Part shown: piece after piece, positions 8,426-15,774 of the stretch
Layout of the letters: each line of letters starts with the position of its first letter
How positions within the stretch are numbered: position 1 is the stretch's first letter
Assembly (NCBI GenBank): GCA_035301245.1
Contig: DATGUS010000062.1
Location: forward strand, 1 to 42,950
Reading direction: 5' to 3'
From: Alloiococcus sp035301245
GTDB lineage: Bacteria; Bacillota; Bacilli; Lactobacillales; Carnobacteriaceae_A
DNA length: 42,950 nt
Notes under the pieces: generated by a model
Told to the model about the DNA's origin: nothing
Databases searched by the model: none
Seen by the model: the letters and a program-made list of their open reading frames with translations, nothing else
Made by a program: the position numbers and the translations under genes

Positions 8426-9322
8426 TTAAATTTTAGGTTCTACAACAAGATAACGATGTGGCTCTTTACCTTCTGAGTGAGTCTGAAGATCGTCATATCG
8501 ACTCAAATAACGGTGAATTTGCTTACGTTCATGAGCAGGCATTGGTTCTAAAATTACTGCTTGGTTAGTATTTTGAACTTGTCTGGCTGTCTTCTTAGCT
8601 AAGTGTTCAACCGTATCTTTTCGTCTATTACGATAGTTTTCAGCATCTACACTCGCATGCAGTTTGTTATCAGCACGCTGGTGCAATTGAATTTGTGCAA
8701 GAGTTTGTAGGCCATTTAATACCTTACCGTGTCGACCAATAACTAAGCCAGCATCTTCTGTTTCGATATCATACTGAATATAACGATCATCTCTGCTCAC
8801 AGATACTTTCGCATCATCAATTCCCATATGGGTAATCACACGATCTAAGTAATCTCTAACGTAATCAATAGCTTCAATATCTTCTTGATTGTTTTCAGTT
8901 TCAGGCTTTTTATCTTCTCGTTCTTCCTGATCTAATGCTTCTTCTTTTTCCTCAACTTGTTTTGAAGCATCTGTTTCAGTTACTTCAGTTTCATTAGTAG
9001 TTTGAGTTTCAACAGATTCAGTTTTTTCAGATGATTGAGATGGTTCTTGATCAACTACTTCTTCTTGACTACGTGTATCTTCTGATTCCTCATTTAGAAA
9101 TGTTGATTCAGCCATTGCTTCATCAACCACTTTTTCAATTTTCGGTTTGCCTTTTCGTTTTACCGTTACAACGGCATCTTTCGCACCAAAACCTAAAAAG
9201 CCTTTTTTACCCGGAGAATTAATTTCGATTTCTGCTTCAGATCTTGAAATATTTAATTCTTTAAGACCTTTTTCAATGGCTTCTTCTTGAGTTTTAGCTT
9301 GAGCTGTATACTTATCAATCAT
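8426..9322 (-). CDS. jag: RNA-binding protein Jag / KhpB (EloR)
   Basis: A 298-residue cytoplasmic RNA-binding protein that in relatives acts with KhpA in cell elongation and division control. Domains in order: Jag-N at about 3-52, ending GKKGFLGFGAKDAVV; an acidic Glu/Gln/Thr-rich linker at 66-150; a type II KH domain at about 151-225 with the GxxG loop GRHG (196-199); and an R3H domain at about 230-296 with R266 and H270 in RKQIH. The linker is long but typical of Lactobacillales. GGAGG precedes the ATG. It is the last gene of rpmH-rnpA-yidC-jag, the order common in Firmicutes; the hairpin at 8380-8420 ends the unit. Confidence 0.95.
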   Translation of the reverse strand: MIDKYTAQAKTQEEAIEKGLKELNISRSEAEIEINSPGKKGFLGFGAKDAVVTVKRKGKPKIEKVVDEAMAESTFLNEESEDTRSQEEVVDQEPSQSSEKTESVETQTTNETEVTETDASKQVEEKEEALDQEEREDKKPETENNQEDIEAIDYVRDYLDRVITHMGIDDAKVSVSRDDRYIQYDIETEDAGLVIGRHGKVLNGLQTLAQIQLHQRADNKLHASVDAENYRNRRKDTVEHLAKKTARQVQNTNQAVILEPMPAHERKQIHRYLSRYDDLQTHSEGKEPHRYLVVEPKI

Positions 9323-9392
9323 AATGATCCTCCATTCAACAACTTAACTTCATCATTATTTTACCAAAAATAAATGTTTAGTTTAAATACAA

Positions 9393-10253
9393 TTATTTTT
9401 TATAGTTACGGCCGTATTTTTTCGCTTTACGAATTGCTCGTTTACGACGTTGTTCAGCTTCTTTTTCAAGACGTAGTTCTTCTTCTTTTTCTCTTTGACG
9501 TTTAAATGGATTATTTAATATCAGCGTTTGAAGAACTCCAAAAATATTCGAAACTGTAAAGTATAATGCGAGTCCACTAGATAAGCGGAAGGTGATTAAA
9601 ATGATAAAGATAGGCATAATAAAGCTCATTATCTTACCACTTGCGCCTTCTTTACCATATTGCATTAATAAAGAGTTAATTAAAGTAAATACCCCAGCTA
9701 AGATAGGGAAAATTAAGTATGGATCAGGCTGACCTAAGTTTACCCATAAGAATGATTCACTAGCTAATTGCGGTGTACGACTAACAGATTGATATACAGC
9801 AATAAATATTGGCATCTGAACAACTAACGGTAAACATCCCATTAATGGATTTACATTATGTTTTTCATATAATTTTTCTTGTTCTTCTGCTAATTTTTCT
9901 TTTGTTTCTTGGTCTTTTGCAGAATATTTCTCTTGTAATGCTTTCATCTCGGGTTGAATATCGTTCATTTGAGCCATATTTTTATTCTGCATTTGTGTTA
10001 GTGGTAGTAAAATTAATCGAGAAATGATTGTAATAATGATAATTCCAATACCGTAATTACCACCAAATAGCTCTGACACCCATATAATAAATTTTGAGAA
10101 GTTATATAAGATAACCCCTTCCCAAATACCTTCACTTTGTGGGCCAATCGGTTCGACTGCTTGTGGTTGACGACATGCAGCTAAAACTACGACTAATGAA
10201 ACAATCCCTAATGTAAGTAGAAGTCTTTTATGTTTATTATAAATTTTTTTCAT
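9393..10253 (-). CDS. yidC: Membrane protein insertase YidC/OxaA (lipoprotein type)
   Basis: YidC inserts and folds membrane proteins, alone or with the Sec translocon. This 286-residue form has a lipoprotein signal with lipobox VLAAC (C27), as in Gram-positive SpoIIIJ-type proteins. The conserved hydrophilic-groove arginine is R79 in IISRLILLPL. A charged cytoplasmic loop follows (about 91-130, IQPEMKALQEKY), then NPLMGCLPLVVQMPIF and further membrane segments. The C-terminus, from about 245, is very basic (KRQREKEEELR to YGRNYKK), as expected for ribosome contact. It lies 26 bases after rnpA with a GAGG site. Confidence 0.96.
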   Translation of the reverse strand: MKKIYNKHKRLLLTLGIVSLVVVLAACRQPQAVEPIGPQSEGIWEGVILYNFSKFIIWVSELFGGNYGIGIIIITIISRLILLPLTQMQNKNMAQMNDIQPEMKALQEKYSAKDQETKEKLAEEQEKLYEKHNVNPLMGCLPLVVQMPIFIAVYQSVSRTPQLASESFLWVNLGQPDPYLIFPILAGVFTLINSLLMQYGKEGASGKIMSFIMPIFIILITFRLSSGLALYFTVSNIFGVLQTLILNNPFKRQREKEEELRLEKEAEQRRKRAIRKAKKYGRNYKK

Positions 10254-10279
10254 TATAGTCCTCTCTCCTATGAAATCAA

Positions 10280-10636
10280 TTATGTATTTGATTTTTGAAG
10301 TAAATTAGCTAGTCTAAATACATGTTTCAAGCTTTGTTTACATTCTTCAACTGTCATCTGGGTACTTGGCGCTCTAGCAATGACAATAAAATCTACATCG
10401 TGTCTAATCAAATGATTCTTATCAAGTTCTAAGACAGCTTGTCTTATTTTTCGCTTAACACGATTACGAACGACTGCATTACCAAGTTTCTTTCCAACTG
10501 AAATCCCAACCCTAAAATGTTTTTGATTATTTTTTGGCAAGACATAGACAACAAATTGACGATTAGCAGTTGATTTACCGTGATGAAATACACGTTGAAA
10601 TTCTGTTTCAGACTTCACTCGGTAAGCTTTTTTCAT
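10280..10636 (-). CDS. rnpA: Ribonuclease P protein component
   Basis: The 118-residue protein subunit of RNase P, which helps the catalytic RNA trim tRNA 5' ends. The family signature is the arginine-rich RNR segment NAVVRNRVKRKIRQA in the middle, with the N-terminal MKKAYRVKSETEFQRVF as in other Firmicutes. Start: ATG at 10636 with AGGAGT about eleven bases upstream, a slightly long spacing. It follows rpmH after a stretch holding two hairpins, one a terminator, so its expression is probably lower than that of rpmH. yidC follows at 26 bases. Confidence 0.95.
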   Translation of the reverse strand: MKKAYRVKSETEFQRVFHHGKSTANRQFVVYVLPKNNQKHFRVGISVGKKLGNAVVRNRVKRKIRQAVLELDKNHLIRHDVDFIVIARAPSTQMTVEECKQSLKHVFRLANLLQKSNT

Positions 10637-10683
10637 AAAATGTCTTACTCCTAACGTATATTCATAGCTTTTTTTTCAAAAAA

Positions 10684-10720
10684 AGACGACTTTCATCCCA
10701 CAATTAGGATGTTGTCGTCT
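10684..10720 (-). terminator. Terminator/attenuator between rpmH and rnpA
   Basis: AGACGAC (10684-10690) pairs with GTCGTCT (10714-10720), with CATCC/GGATG pairing inside. On the minus strand the hairpin is followed by a long T run. It sits inside the rpmH-rnpA unit, so read-through would be needed for rnpA unless rnpA has its own promoter. Confidence 0.8.
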
Positions 10721-10728
10721 ACATGCTT

Positions 10729-10754
10729 ATCCATGCAGGAGATCCTCCATGGAT
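10729..10754 (-). repeat. Second hairpin in the rpmH-rnpA spacer
   Basis: ATCCATG (10729-10735) and CATGGAT (10748-10754) are perfect inverted arms, with GGAG/CTCC pairing possible inside. No T run follows. It lies 8 bases from the attenuator and may protect or process the rpmH 3' end. Confidence 0.6.
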
Positions 10755-10764
10755 ACATATTATA

Positions 10765-10905
10765 TTAGTAACTTAAACGTTTTCTACCTCTACGGCGTCT
10801 ATTTTTTAAAATTTTACGTCCGTTTTTTGTACTCATACGTTTGCGGAAACCGTGGTTTTTCTTACCTTTACGTTTTTTTGGGTTGAATGTTAATCCTTGA
10901 GCCAT
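10765..10905 (-). CDS. rpmH: 50S ribosomal protein L34
   Basis: A 46-residue ribosomal protein found by translating the minus strand. The body HGFRKRMSTKNGRKILKNRR and the end RGRKRLSY are diagnostic for L34. The N-terminus MAQGLTFNPKKRKGKKN differs from the common MKRTxQPxxRKR opening and is about two residues longer. AGGAGGTG lies eight bases before the ATG, so this start is secure. It is the first gene after oriC on this strand and has a consensus promoter. Downstream hairpins separate it from rnpA. Confidence 0.95.
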   Translation of the reverse strand: MAQGLTFNPKKRKGKKNHGFRKRMSTKNGRKILKNRRRRGRKRLSY

Positions 10906-10992
10906 TTAGAACACCTCCTGAAATCAATTTCTTTCTTTTAAATAGAAATTTTAAATGTTATTTTCTAAATTAATAGATAGACAGACTATGTA

Positions 10993-11021
10993 AGTTTAGG
11001 AAATTTAATCTAAATTGTCAA
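10993..11021 (-). promoter_or_regulatory. Promoter of rpmH
   Basis: On the minus strand a perfect TTGACA (11016-11021) and TAAACT (10993-10998) are separated by 17 bases, with a leader of about 80 bases before rpmH. Confidence 0.8.
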
Positions 11022-11407
11022 GGGTTATTAAAAAAATTGTAAATATATTTTTTGCATATCCAAAATAATTATCCACAAGATTGTGAATTTCTATAAAAAT
11101 AAAATTTAAACTCACAGTCTTTTACATTACTTTTCCACAACTTCACAACTTGTGCTTAATTTTTGTGTATAACTTTTTATTTCTGTGGATATTAACTAAA
11201 ATACCCCATACTATAAGCCTTTTATTTTTTTATGTCTGTTAATAAGTGTCCTGAATAACTTATTTTTCTATAATTAATCCTCATTTTTCAGCAGGGTGTG
11301 GATAACTTTAAACACATGATTGTTAATTTTCTATTCACAAATTAATAAGTTCTGTGGAAAACTCTATTTAATCATGATAAACTATTGAGTACACAATAAA
11401 GTTAGGT
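11022..11407. other. oriC: Upstream part of oriC: DnaA-box array
   Basis: The rpmH-dnaA spacer (10906-11420) holds no gene. Perfect DnaA boxes are TTATCCACA at 11069-11077 and TGTGGATAA (minus) at 11297-11305. One-mismatch or degenerate boxes are at 11131-11139 (TTTTCCACA), 11164-11172 (TGTGTATAA), 11184-11192 (TGTGGATAT), 11331-11339 (CTATTCACA) and 11353-11361 (TGTGGAAAA). The array surrounds the dnaA promoter region and corresponds to the upstream box cluster of the bipartite Bacillus-type origin. A clear dnaA promoter could not be fixed. Confidence 0.85.
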
Positions 11408-11420
11408 AGGAGGAAATGTA

Positions 11421-12752
11421 TTGGATGAAAAGGAACAATTATGGTCATTCATTCGAGAAAAATTTAAAGAATCTCTGACAAAGATTAGTTTTGATACATG
11501 GATAGAAAGTGCTTCTCTAACCCAAATCGACCAAAATAGCGTCACTATTCAAGTAAAATCAACTTTACATAAAGATTATTGGGAAAAAAACTTAACGAAC
11601 AAAATCGTTGAAATCTTATATGAATTTTTTGGTCGTGAAATGACTCCAAATTTTGTTACTGAAGAAGATAGTTCAAATCAACCAGTACAAGAACAAACTG
11701 CTGATAAAGTAGTCACATCTATTTCAGAATTTAAATCAAGTACATTAAATGACAAATACACATTTGATACATTCGTTATTGGTAAAGGTAACCAGATGGC
11801 TCATGCCGCAGCGTTAGTTGTATCTGAAGAACCCGGAACCATTTATAACCCATTATTTTTCTATGGTGGTGTAGGATTAGGTAAGACACACTTGATGCAT
11901 GCGATTGGGCATCAGTATTTACAATTAAATCCTGGTGCGAATGTCAAGTACGTTACGAGCGAGAATTTTGCGAATGATTTTATTAACTCCATTCAAGATC
12001 GTACCTCTGAAAGTTTTAGACAAGAGTACCGAAATGTTGATTTATTATTGGTGGATGATATTCAATTCTTTGCTGATAAAGAAGGTACACAAGAAGAATT
12101 TTTCCATACATTCAATGAATTGTATGATAAACGTAAGCAAATTGTTTTAACCAGTGATCGTTTACCTAATGAAATTCCAAAACTACAAGAACGATTAGTA
12201 TCACGCTTCGCTTGGGGATTATCCGTAGATATTACGCCACCCGATTTAGAAACTAGAATTGCTATTCTACGTAAAAAAGCAGACGCAGAACGACTTGAAA
12301 TTCCAAACGATACATTAAGTTATATTGCTGGACAAATTGATTCAAACATTCGTGAGCTAGAAGGTGCTTTAGTAAGAGTACAAGCCTTTTCAGCGATTCA
12401 GCAAAGTGATATCACAACAAGCTTAGCAGCAGATGCTTTAAGAAGTATGATAAAAGTCGAGAAGAAACAAAATCTTTCGATATCAACGATACAACAAAAA
12501 GTATGTAAACACTTTGGTATTACATTAGCTGAAATGAAAGGGAAAAAACGTAATAAACATATTGTGGTTCCTAGACAAGTTGCCATGTATCTTTCTAGAG
12601 AATTTACAAACAACTCATTACCAAAAATTGGTAAAGAATTTGGTGGCAAGGATCATACGACTGTGATTCATGCCCATGAAAAAATTCAAAAATTAAAAAA
12701 AGAAGACATAGAAATGAAAAATCATTTGGATCAATTAGAAAAAGAGCTTTAA
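11421..12752 (+). CDS. dnaA: Chromosomal replication initiator protein DnaA
   Basis: DnaA binds DnaA boxes and unwinds the origin. The protein has 443 residues. Domain I (1-about 75) contains SFDTWIESAS; domain II is a short variable linker (about 80-108). Domain III is an AAA+ module with Walker A GGVGLGKT (149-156), Walker B LLLVDDIQFF (208-217) and the sensor/arginine-finger region LVSRFAWGL. Domain IV ends with the DNA-binding signature GGKDHTTVIHAHEKI. The start is TTG at 11421: AGGAGG is seven bases upstream, and the nearby ATGs at 11416 and 11425 are out of frame. DnaA boxes upstream suggest autoregulation. dnaN follows after the unwinding region. Confidence 0.98.
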   Translation: MDEKEQLWSFIREKFKESLTKISFDTWIESASLTQIDQNSVTIQVKSTLHKDYWEKNLTNKIVEILYEFFGREMTPNFVTEEDSSNQPVQEQTADKVVTSISEFKSSTLNDKYTFDTFVIGKGNQMAHAAALVVSEEPGTIYNPLFFYGGVGLGKTHLMHAIGHQYLQLNPGANVKYVTSENFANDFINSIQDRTSESFRQEYRNVDLLLVDDIQFFADKEGTQEEFFHTFNELYDKRKQIVLTSDRLPNEIPKLQERLVSRFAWGLSVDITPPDLETRIAILRKKADAERLEIPNDTLSYIAGQIDSNIRELEGALVRVQAFSAIQQSDITTSLAADALRSMIKVEKKQNLSISTIQQKVCKHFGITLAEMKGKKRNKHIVVPRQVAMYLSREFTNNSLPKIGKEFGGKDHTTVIHAHEKIQKLKKEDIEMKNHLDQLEKEL

Positions 12753-12756
12753 GTCA

Positions 12757-12900
12757 TGTGGATAACTATTAAAGTTTCGCACATTTTAAGTCACAACTTA
12801 TCCACAAGAAAAACCTAATGACACATGCGTTAATCTTAGTTATCCCCTGTATCCACAGGTCCTACTACTATTACTAATAATTATTTATATAATATATAAA
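12757..12900. other. oriC: Downstream part of oriC: DnaA boxes, DnaA-trio and AT-rich unwinding element
   Basis: The dnaA-dnaN spacer has TGTGGATAA (minus) at 12757-12765, TTATCCACA at 12798-12806 and GTATCCACA at 12849-12857. The last is followed by a short GC stretch (GGTCC), then triplets CTA CTA CTA TTA CTA ATA (12862-12879), then 20 bases of almost pure A/T. Box, GC patch, trio repeats and AT tract in this order match the basal unwinding element known from Bacillus subtilis, so strand opening probably starts here. Confidence 0.88.
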
Positions 12901-12954
12901 ATAAGACTACGCTCATTCGAAGTCATTTTATTATTTACAAATTAGCTACTTAAA

Positions 12955-12975
12955 GACATGAATTCAATTCATGTC
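12955..12975. repeat. Perfect 21-base inverted repeat upstream of dnaN
   Basis: GACATGAATT, one C, then AATTCATGTC. The arms pair without mismatch. It ends 13 bases before the dnaN extended -10 and so overlaps the -35 region. No T run follows, so it is a poor terminator; an operator role is possible. Confidence 0.75.
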
Positions 12976-12988
12976 ATAAAGAAATCTA

Positions 12989-12997
12989 TGGTATAAT
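12989..12997 (+). promoter_or_regulatory. Extended -10 promoter of dnaN
   Basis: TGGTATAAT is a perfect TATAAT with the TGn extension. No good -35 is seen at 16-18 bases, where the palindrome lies. Confidence 0.65.
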
Positions 12998-13028
12998 AAC
13001 AATACATTTTATGCTTGGAGGGATTTTT

Positions 13029-14165
13029 TTGAAATTTACAGTTAAACGTACAGAATTTCTAAAAAAATTAAAGGATGTTCAGATTGCTGTTTCATCAAAA
13101 ACAACCATTCCTATTCTTACAGGAATCAAATTAGAAGCTTACAGCAGTGGAATTAAATTAACAGGTAGTAACTCAGATATCTCAATTGAAACATTTTTAA
13201 ATGCTGATGACACGAATGCTGATTTAACGATTGAAGAAAAAGGACAGATTGTTCTTCAACCGGCACGATTATTTGGTGACATTGTACAAAAATTACCTGA
13301 TACTCATTTTTCAGTTGAAGTAACGAATGGTAATCAAGCTTTGATTACTTCATCATCATCATCATTTACAATTAATGGAATTGATGCAGCAAACTACCCA
13401 CATCTTCCAGACATTGAATTAGATAATTCTTTCTTATTACCAGTAACCTTATTTAAAAATGTTATTCGTCAAACAGTTATTGCGGTTTCTACTCACGAAA
13501 CTCGTCCAATTTTAACTGGTGTTAACTTATCTCTTAAAGATCAAACACTGAAAGCTGTAGCAACCGATAGTCACCGTTTAAGCCAACGTGTTATTCCTTT
13601 AGAGACAAATAAAGAAACAACATTTAATATTGTCATTCCTGGTAAGAGTTTAACTGAATTATCACGTCTATTAACTGATGATATGGATGAAGTTAGAGTT
13701 GCCATTGCTGAAAACCAAATTTTATTCAAAACAGAAGATACGCAATTCTATTCAAGATTACTCGAAGGTAACTACCCTGAGACCGAGCGTTTAATTCCAG
13801 AAGATACACCGACTGAGATTACATTAGATACTTCAACACTACTTGGTGCAGTAGAACGTGCTTCTTTACTATCACATGAAGGTAAAAATAACGTTGTTAA
13901 ATTAACTGTTGATTCGAACAAAATGCAAATCACGGGTAATTCCCCAGAGGTAGGTCACGTTCAAGAGGATGTTGCTTTTGAAGAATTTAAAGGCGATGAA
14001 ATTGAAATTTCATTTAACCCAGATTATTTAAAACAAGCTTTAAATACATTTGGTGTTGGAGAAATTAAATTAAAATTAATTTCAACATTAAGACCATTTG
14101 TAATTGTTCCAAGCGAAGACAATCAAGAATTTATTCAGTTAATTACACCAATTCGAACTTCTTAA
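13029..14165 (+). CDS. dnaN: DNA polymerase III beta subunit (sliding clamp)
   Basis: The ring-shaped clamp that tethers DNA polymerase to the template. The 378-residue length equals that of the Bacillus protein. Three clamp domains of about 120 residues can be followed: MKFTVKRTEFLKKLKDVQ opens the first, ETRPILTGVNLSL and AVATDSHRLSQR lie in the second, and the end QFIQLITPIRTS is the usual clamp C-terminus. The frame is open six codons upstream to an ATG at 13011, but that ATG overlaps GGAGGG (13017-13022), the ribosome binding site for the TTG at 13029, where homology begins. It has its own extended -10 promoter and a strong terminator. Confidence 0.97.
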   Translation: MKFTVKRTEFLKKLKDVQIAVSSKTTIPILTGIKLEAYSSGIKLTGSNSDISIETFLNADDTNADLTIEEKGQIVLQPARLFGDIVQKLPDTHFSVEVTNGNQALITSSSSSFTINGIDAANYPHLPDIELDNSFLLPVTLFKNVIRQTVIAVSTHETRPILTGVNLSLKDQTLKAVATDSHRLSQRVIPLETNKETTFNIVIPGKSLTELSRLLTDDMDEVRVAIAENQILFKTEDTQFYSRLLEGNYPETERLIPEDTPTEITLDTSTLLGAVERASLLSHEGKNNVVKLTVDSNKMQITGNSPEVGHVQEDVAFEEFKGDEIEISFNPDYLKQALNTFGVGEIKLKLISTLRPFVIVPSEDNQEFIQLITPIRTS

Positions 14166-14186
14166 AATTAACAATTTTATTTAATA

Positions 14187-14224
14187 TAAAAAAGCAGATT
14201 TCATTTTGAATTCTGCTTTTTTTA
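14187..14224 (+). terminator. Terminator after dnaN
   Basis: AAAAAGCAGA pairs with TCTGCTTTTT around a short TTC/GAA inner pair, followed by a T run. It separates dnaN from yaaA. Confidence 0.85.
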
Positions 14225-14305
14225 TTTTGGCAGATGTTTATTTTTAGAGACTAATGGCATAAAACGCTTGAATTTTCGCGTATATTAGATTATAGGGTTA
14301 AAGTA

Positions 14306-14314
14306 TGGTATAAT
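14306..14314 (+). promoter_or_regulatory. Extended -10 promoter of yaaA-recF-gyrB
   Basis: TGGTATAAT, the same extended -10 as dnaN; a weak TAGATT lies 17 bases upstream. It likely drives yaaA, recF and gyrB, which overlap or abut. Confidence 0.6.
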
Positions 14315-14380
14315 ATTATAGAATGTTAAAATTATTTAAACAGTGAAATAATCATGATTTTAGAATTAAGAGGTGAGAAA

Positions 14381-14614
14381 ATGGCGTACGAAAATATTCA
14401 AATTGAAGAAGAATATATCACACTTGCCCAGCTATTGAAGTTAACAACAATTATTTCAAGTGGTGGCATGGCAAAACCATTTTTAGCTCAAAATGATGTT
14501 TATCTGAATGGTGAACTAGAAGATAGACGTGGTAAGAAGCTATATGATGGAGACGAAATCGATATTCCAGAAGTGGATGGTCATTTTAAAATTTATTCAA
14601 TGATCACTGAGTGA
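14381..14614 (+). CDS. yaaA: S4 domain-containing protein YaaA
   Basis: A 77-residue RNA-binding protein of the YaaA/RlbA type, in which a single S4 domain fills most of the chain (ITLAQLLKLTTIISSGGMAKPFL to VYLNGELEDRRGKKLYDGDEI). In Bacillus relatives it is linked to ribosome assembly. The reading frame extends nine codons upstream to 14354, but GAGGTGA (14370-14376) directly precedes the ATG at 14381 and the S4 fold begins there. The stop overlaps the leader of recF, consistent with coupling. Its place between dnaN and recF is conserved in Firmicutes. Confidence 0.92.
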   Translation: MAYENIQIEEEYITLAQLLKLTTIISSGGMAKPFLAQNDVYLNGELEDRRGKKLYDGDEIDIPEVDGHFKIYSMITE

Positions 14615-14619
14615 TTCAT

Positions 14620-15774
14620 ATGAGATTAGATCACATCAGCTTAAAAGGGTTTCGTAATTATGAAGAAGCAGATATAGAATTTTCAGATGGGGTTAATATA
14701 TTTTTAGGTAGTAATGCTCAAGGTAAAACTAATATGGTTGAAGCTATTTATTTTCTTGCTTTAGCGAGAAGTCATCGTACAGCTAAAGATAAAGAACTAA
14801 TTGGGTATGATAATGATTTTGCCAGAGTCTCTGGCATGGTAAAAAACAACCGTGATACTTTTCCTTTAGAAATAACTGTGTCAAACAAAGGTAAAAAAGC
14901 GAAAGTAAATTACTTAGAGCAACCAAAACTAAGTCAATATATAGGTCATTTAAATGTGATTATGTTTGCCCCAGAAGATTTAGATATTGTCAAAGGTTCA
15001 CCAATGATTAGACGCCGTTTTATTGATATAGAACTCGGTCAAATGAGTCCTATATATTTACATCATTTGCTGGAGTATCAAAAAATATTAAAACAACGTA
15101 ATCAATATTTGAAATTGTCAAACGACAATAAAAAATTTGACAAAATCTATTTTGATATTTTAACAGAACAATTAGCAAATGAAGCAGCGCATGTTATTTA
15201 TGAGCGATATAAATTTACAGATTTACTAGAAACATGGGCACAGCCAATCCAAGAAGAGATATCCCAGTCTAAAGAAGCTTTATCTGTCAAGTATATATCT
15301 GCAGTAGATAAAGAATTAAGTGGTCAAAAAGAGACTATCTATGGAGAGTTGATCCGTCTTTATGAGAAGAATATCGATAAAGAAAAATACCGTCAAACGA
15401 CAACAATTGGTCCGCATAGAGATGATCTAGAATTCTATATTAATGATCGTAATGTCCAAACATACGGCTCACAAGGTCAACAGCGAACAACTGCTTTAAG
15501 TATTAAATTAGCAGAAATAGAATTAATGAAACAGATGACGGATGAATACCCTATTTTATTATTAGATGATGTTTTTAGTGAATTAGACGATAGTAGACAG
15601 ATTCATTTATTAAAAGCCATTCAAAATAAAGTCCAAACCTTTTTGACAACAACAAATTTGGATGCTGTGAATATAGATTTGCTTAAGAAACCGAAAATAT
15701 TTAATGTATCAAATGGAAATATAAAATTAGACGACACAATGAATAGTAATGTAAGTAAGGAGAGTGGAGATTAG
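14620..15774 (+). CDS. recF: DNA replication and repair protein RecF
   Basis: RecF is an SMC-like ATPase that helps RecOR load RecA on gapped DNA. The 384-residue protein has Walker A GSNAQGKT (30-37), the ABC-type signature in YGSQGQQRTTALSIKLAE and Walker B YPILLLDDVFSELD. A GTG at 14611 overlaps the yaaA stop and is in frame, but homology begins at MRLDHISLKGFRNYEE and GAGTGA lies just before the ATG at 14620, so that start is used. Its TAG overlaps the GTG start of gyrB by one base, indicating translational coupling. Confidence 0.96.
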   Translation: MRLDHISLKGFRNYEEADIEFSDGVNIFLGSNAQGKTNMVEAIYFLALARSHRTAKDKELIGYDNDFARVSGMVKNNRDTFPLEITVSNKGKKAKVNYLEQPKLSQYIGHLNVIMFAPEDLDIVKGSPMIRRRFIDIELGQMSPIYLHHLLEYQKILKQRNQYLKLSNDNKKFDKIYFDILTEQLANEAAHVIYERYKFTDLLETWAQPIQEEISQSKEALSVKYISAVDKELSGQKETIYGELIRLYEKNIDKEKYRQTTTIGPHRDDLEFYINDRNVQTYGSQGQQRTTALSIKLAEIELMKQMTDEYPILLLDDVFSELDDSRQIHLLKAIQNKVQTFLTTTNLDAVNIDLLKKPKIFNVSNGNIKLDDTMNSNVSKESGD

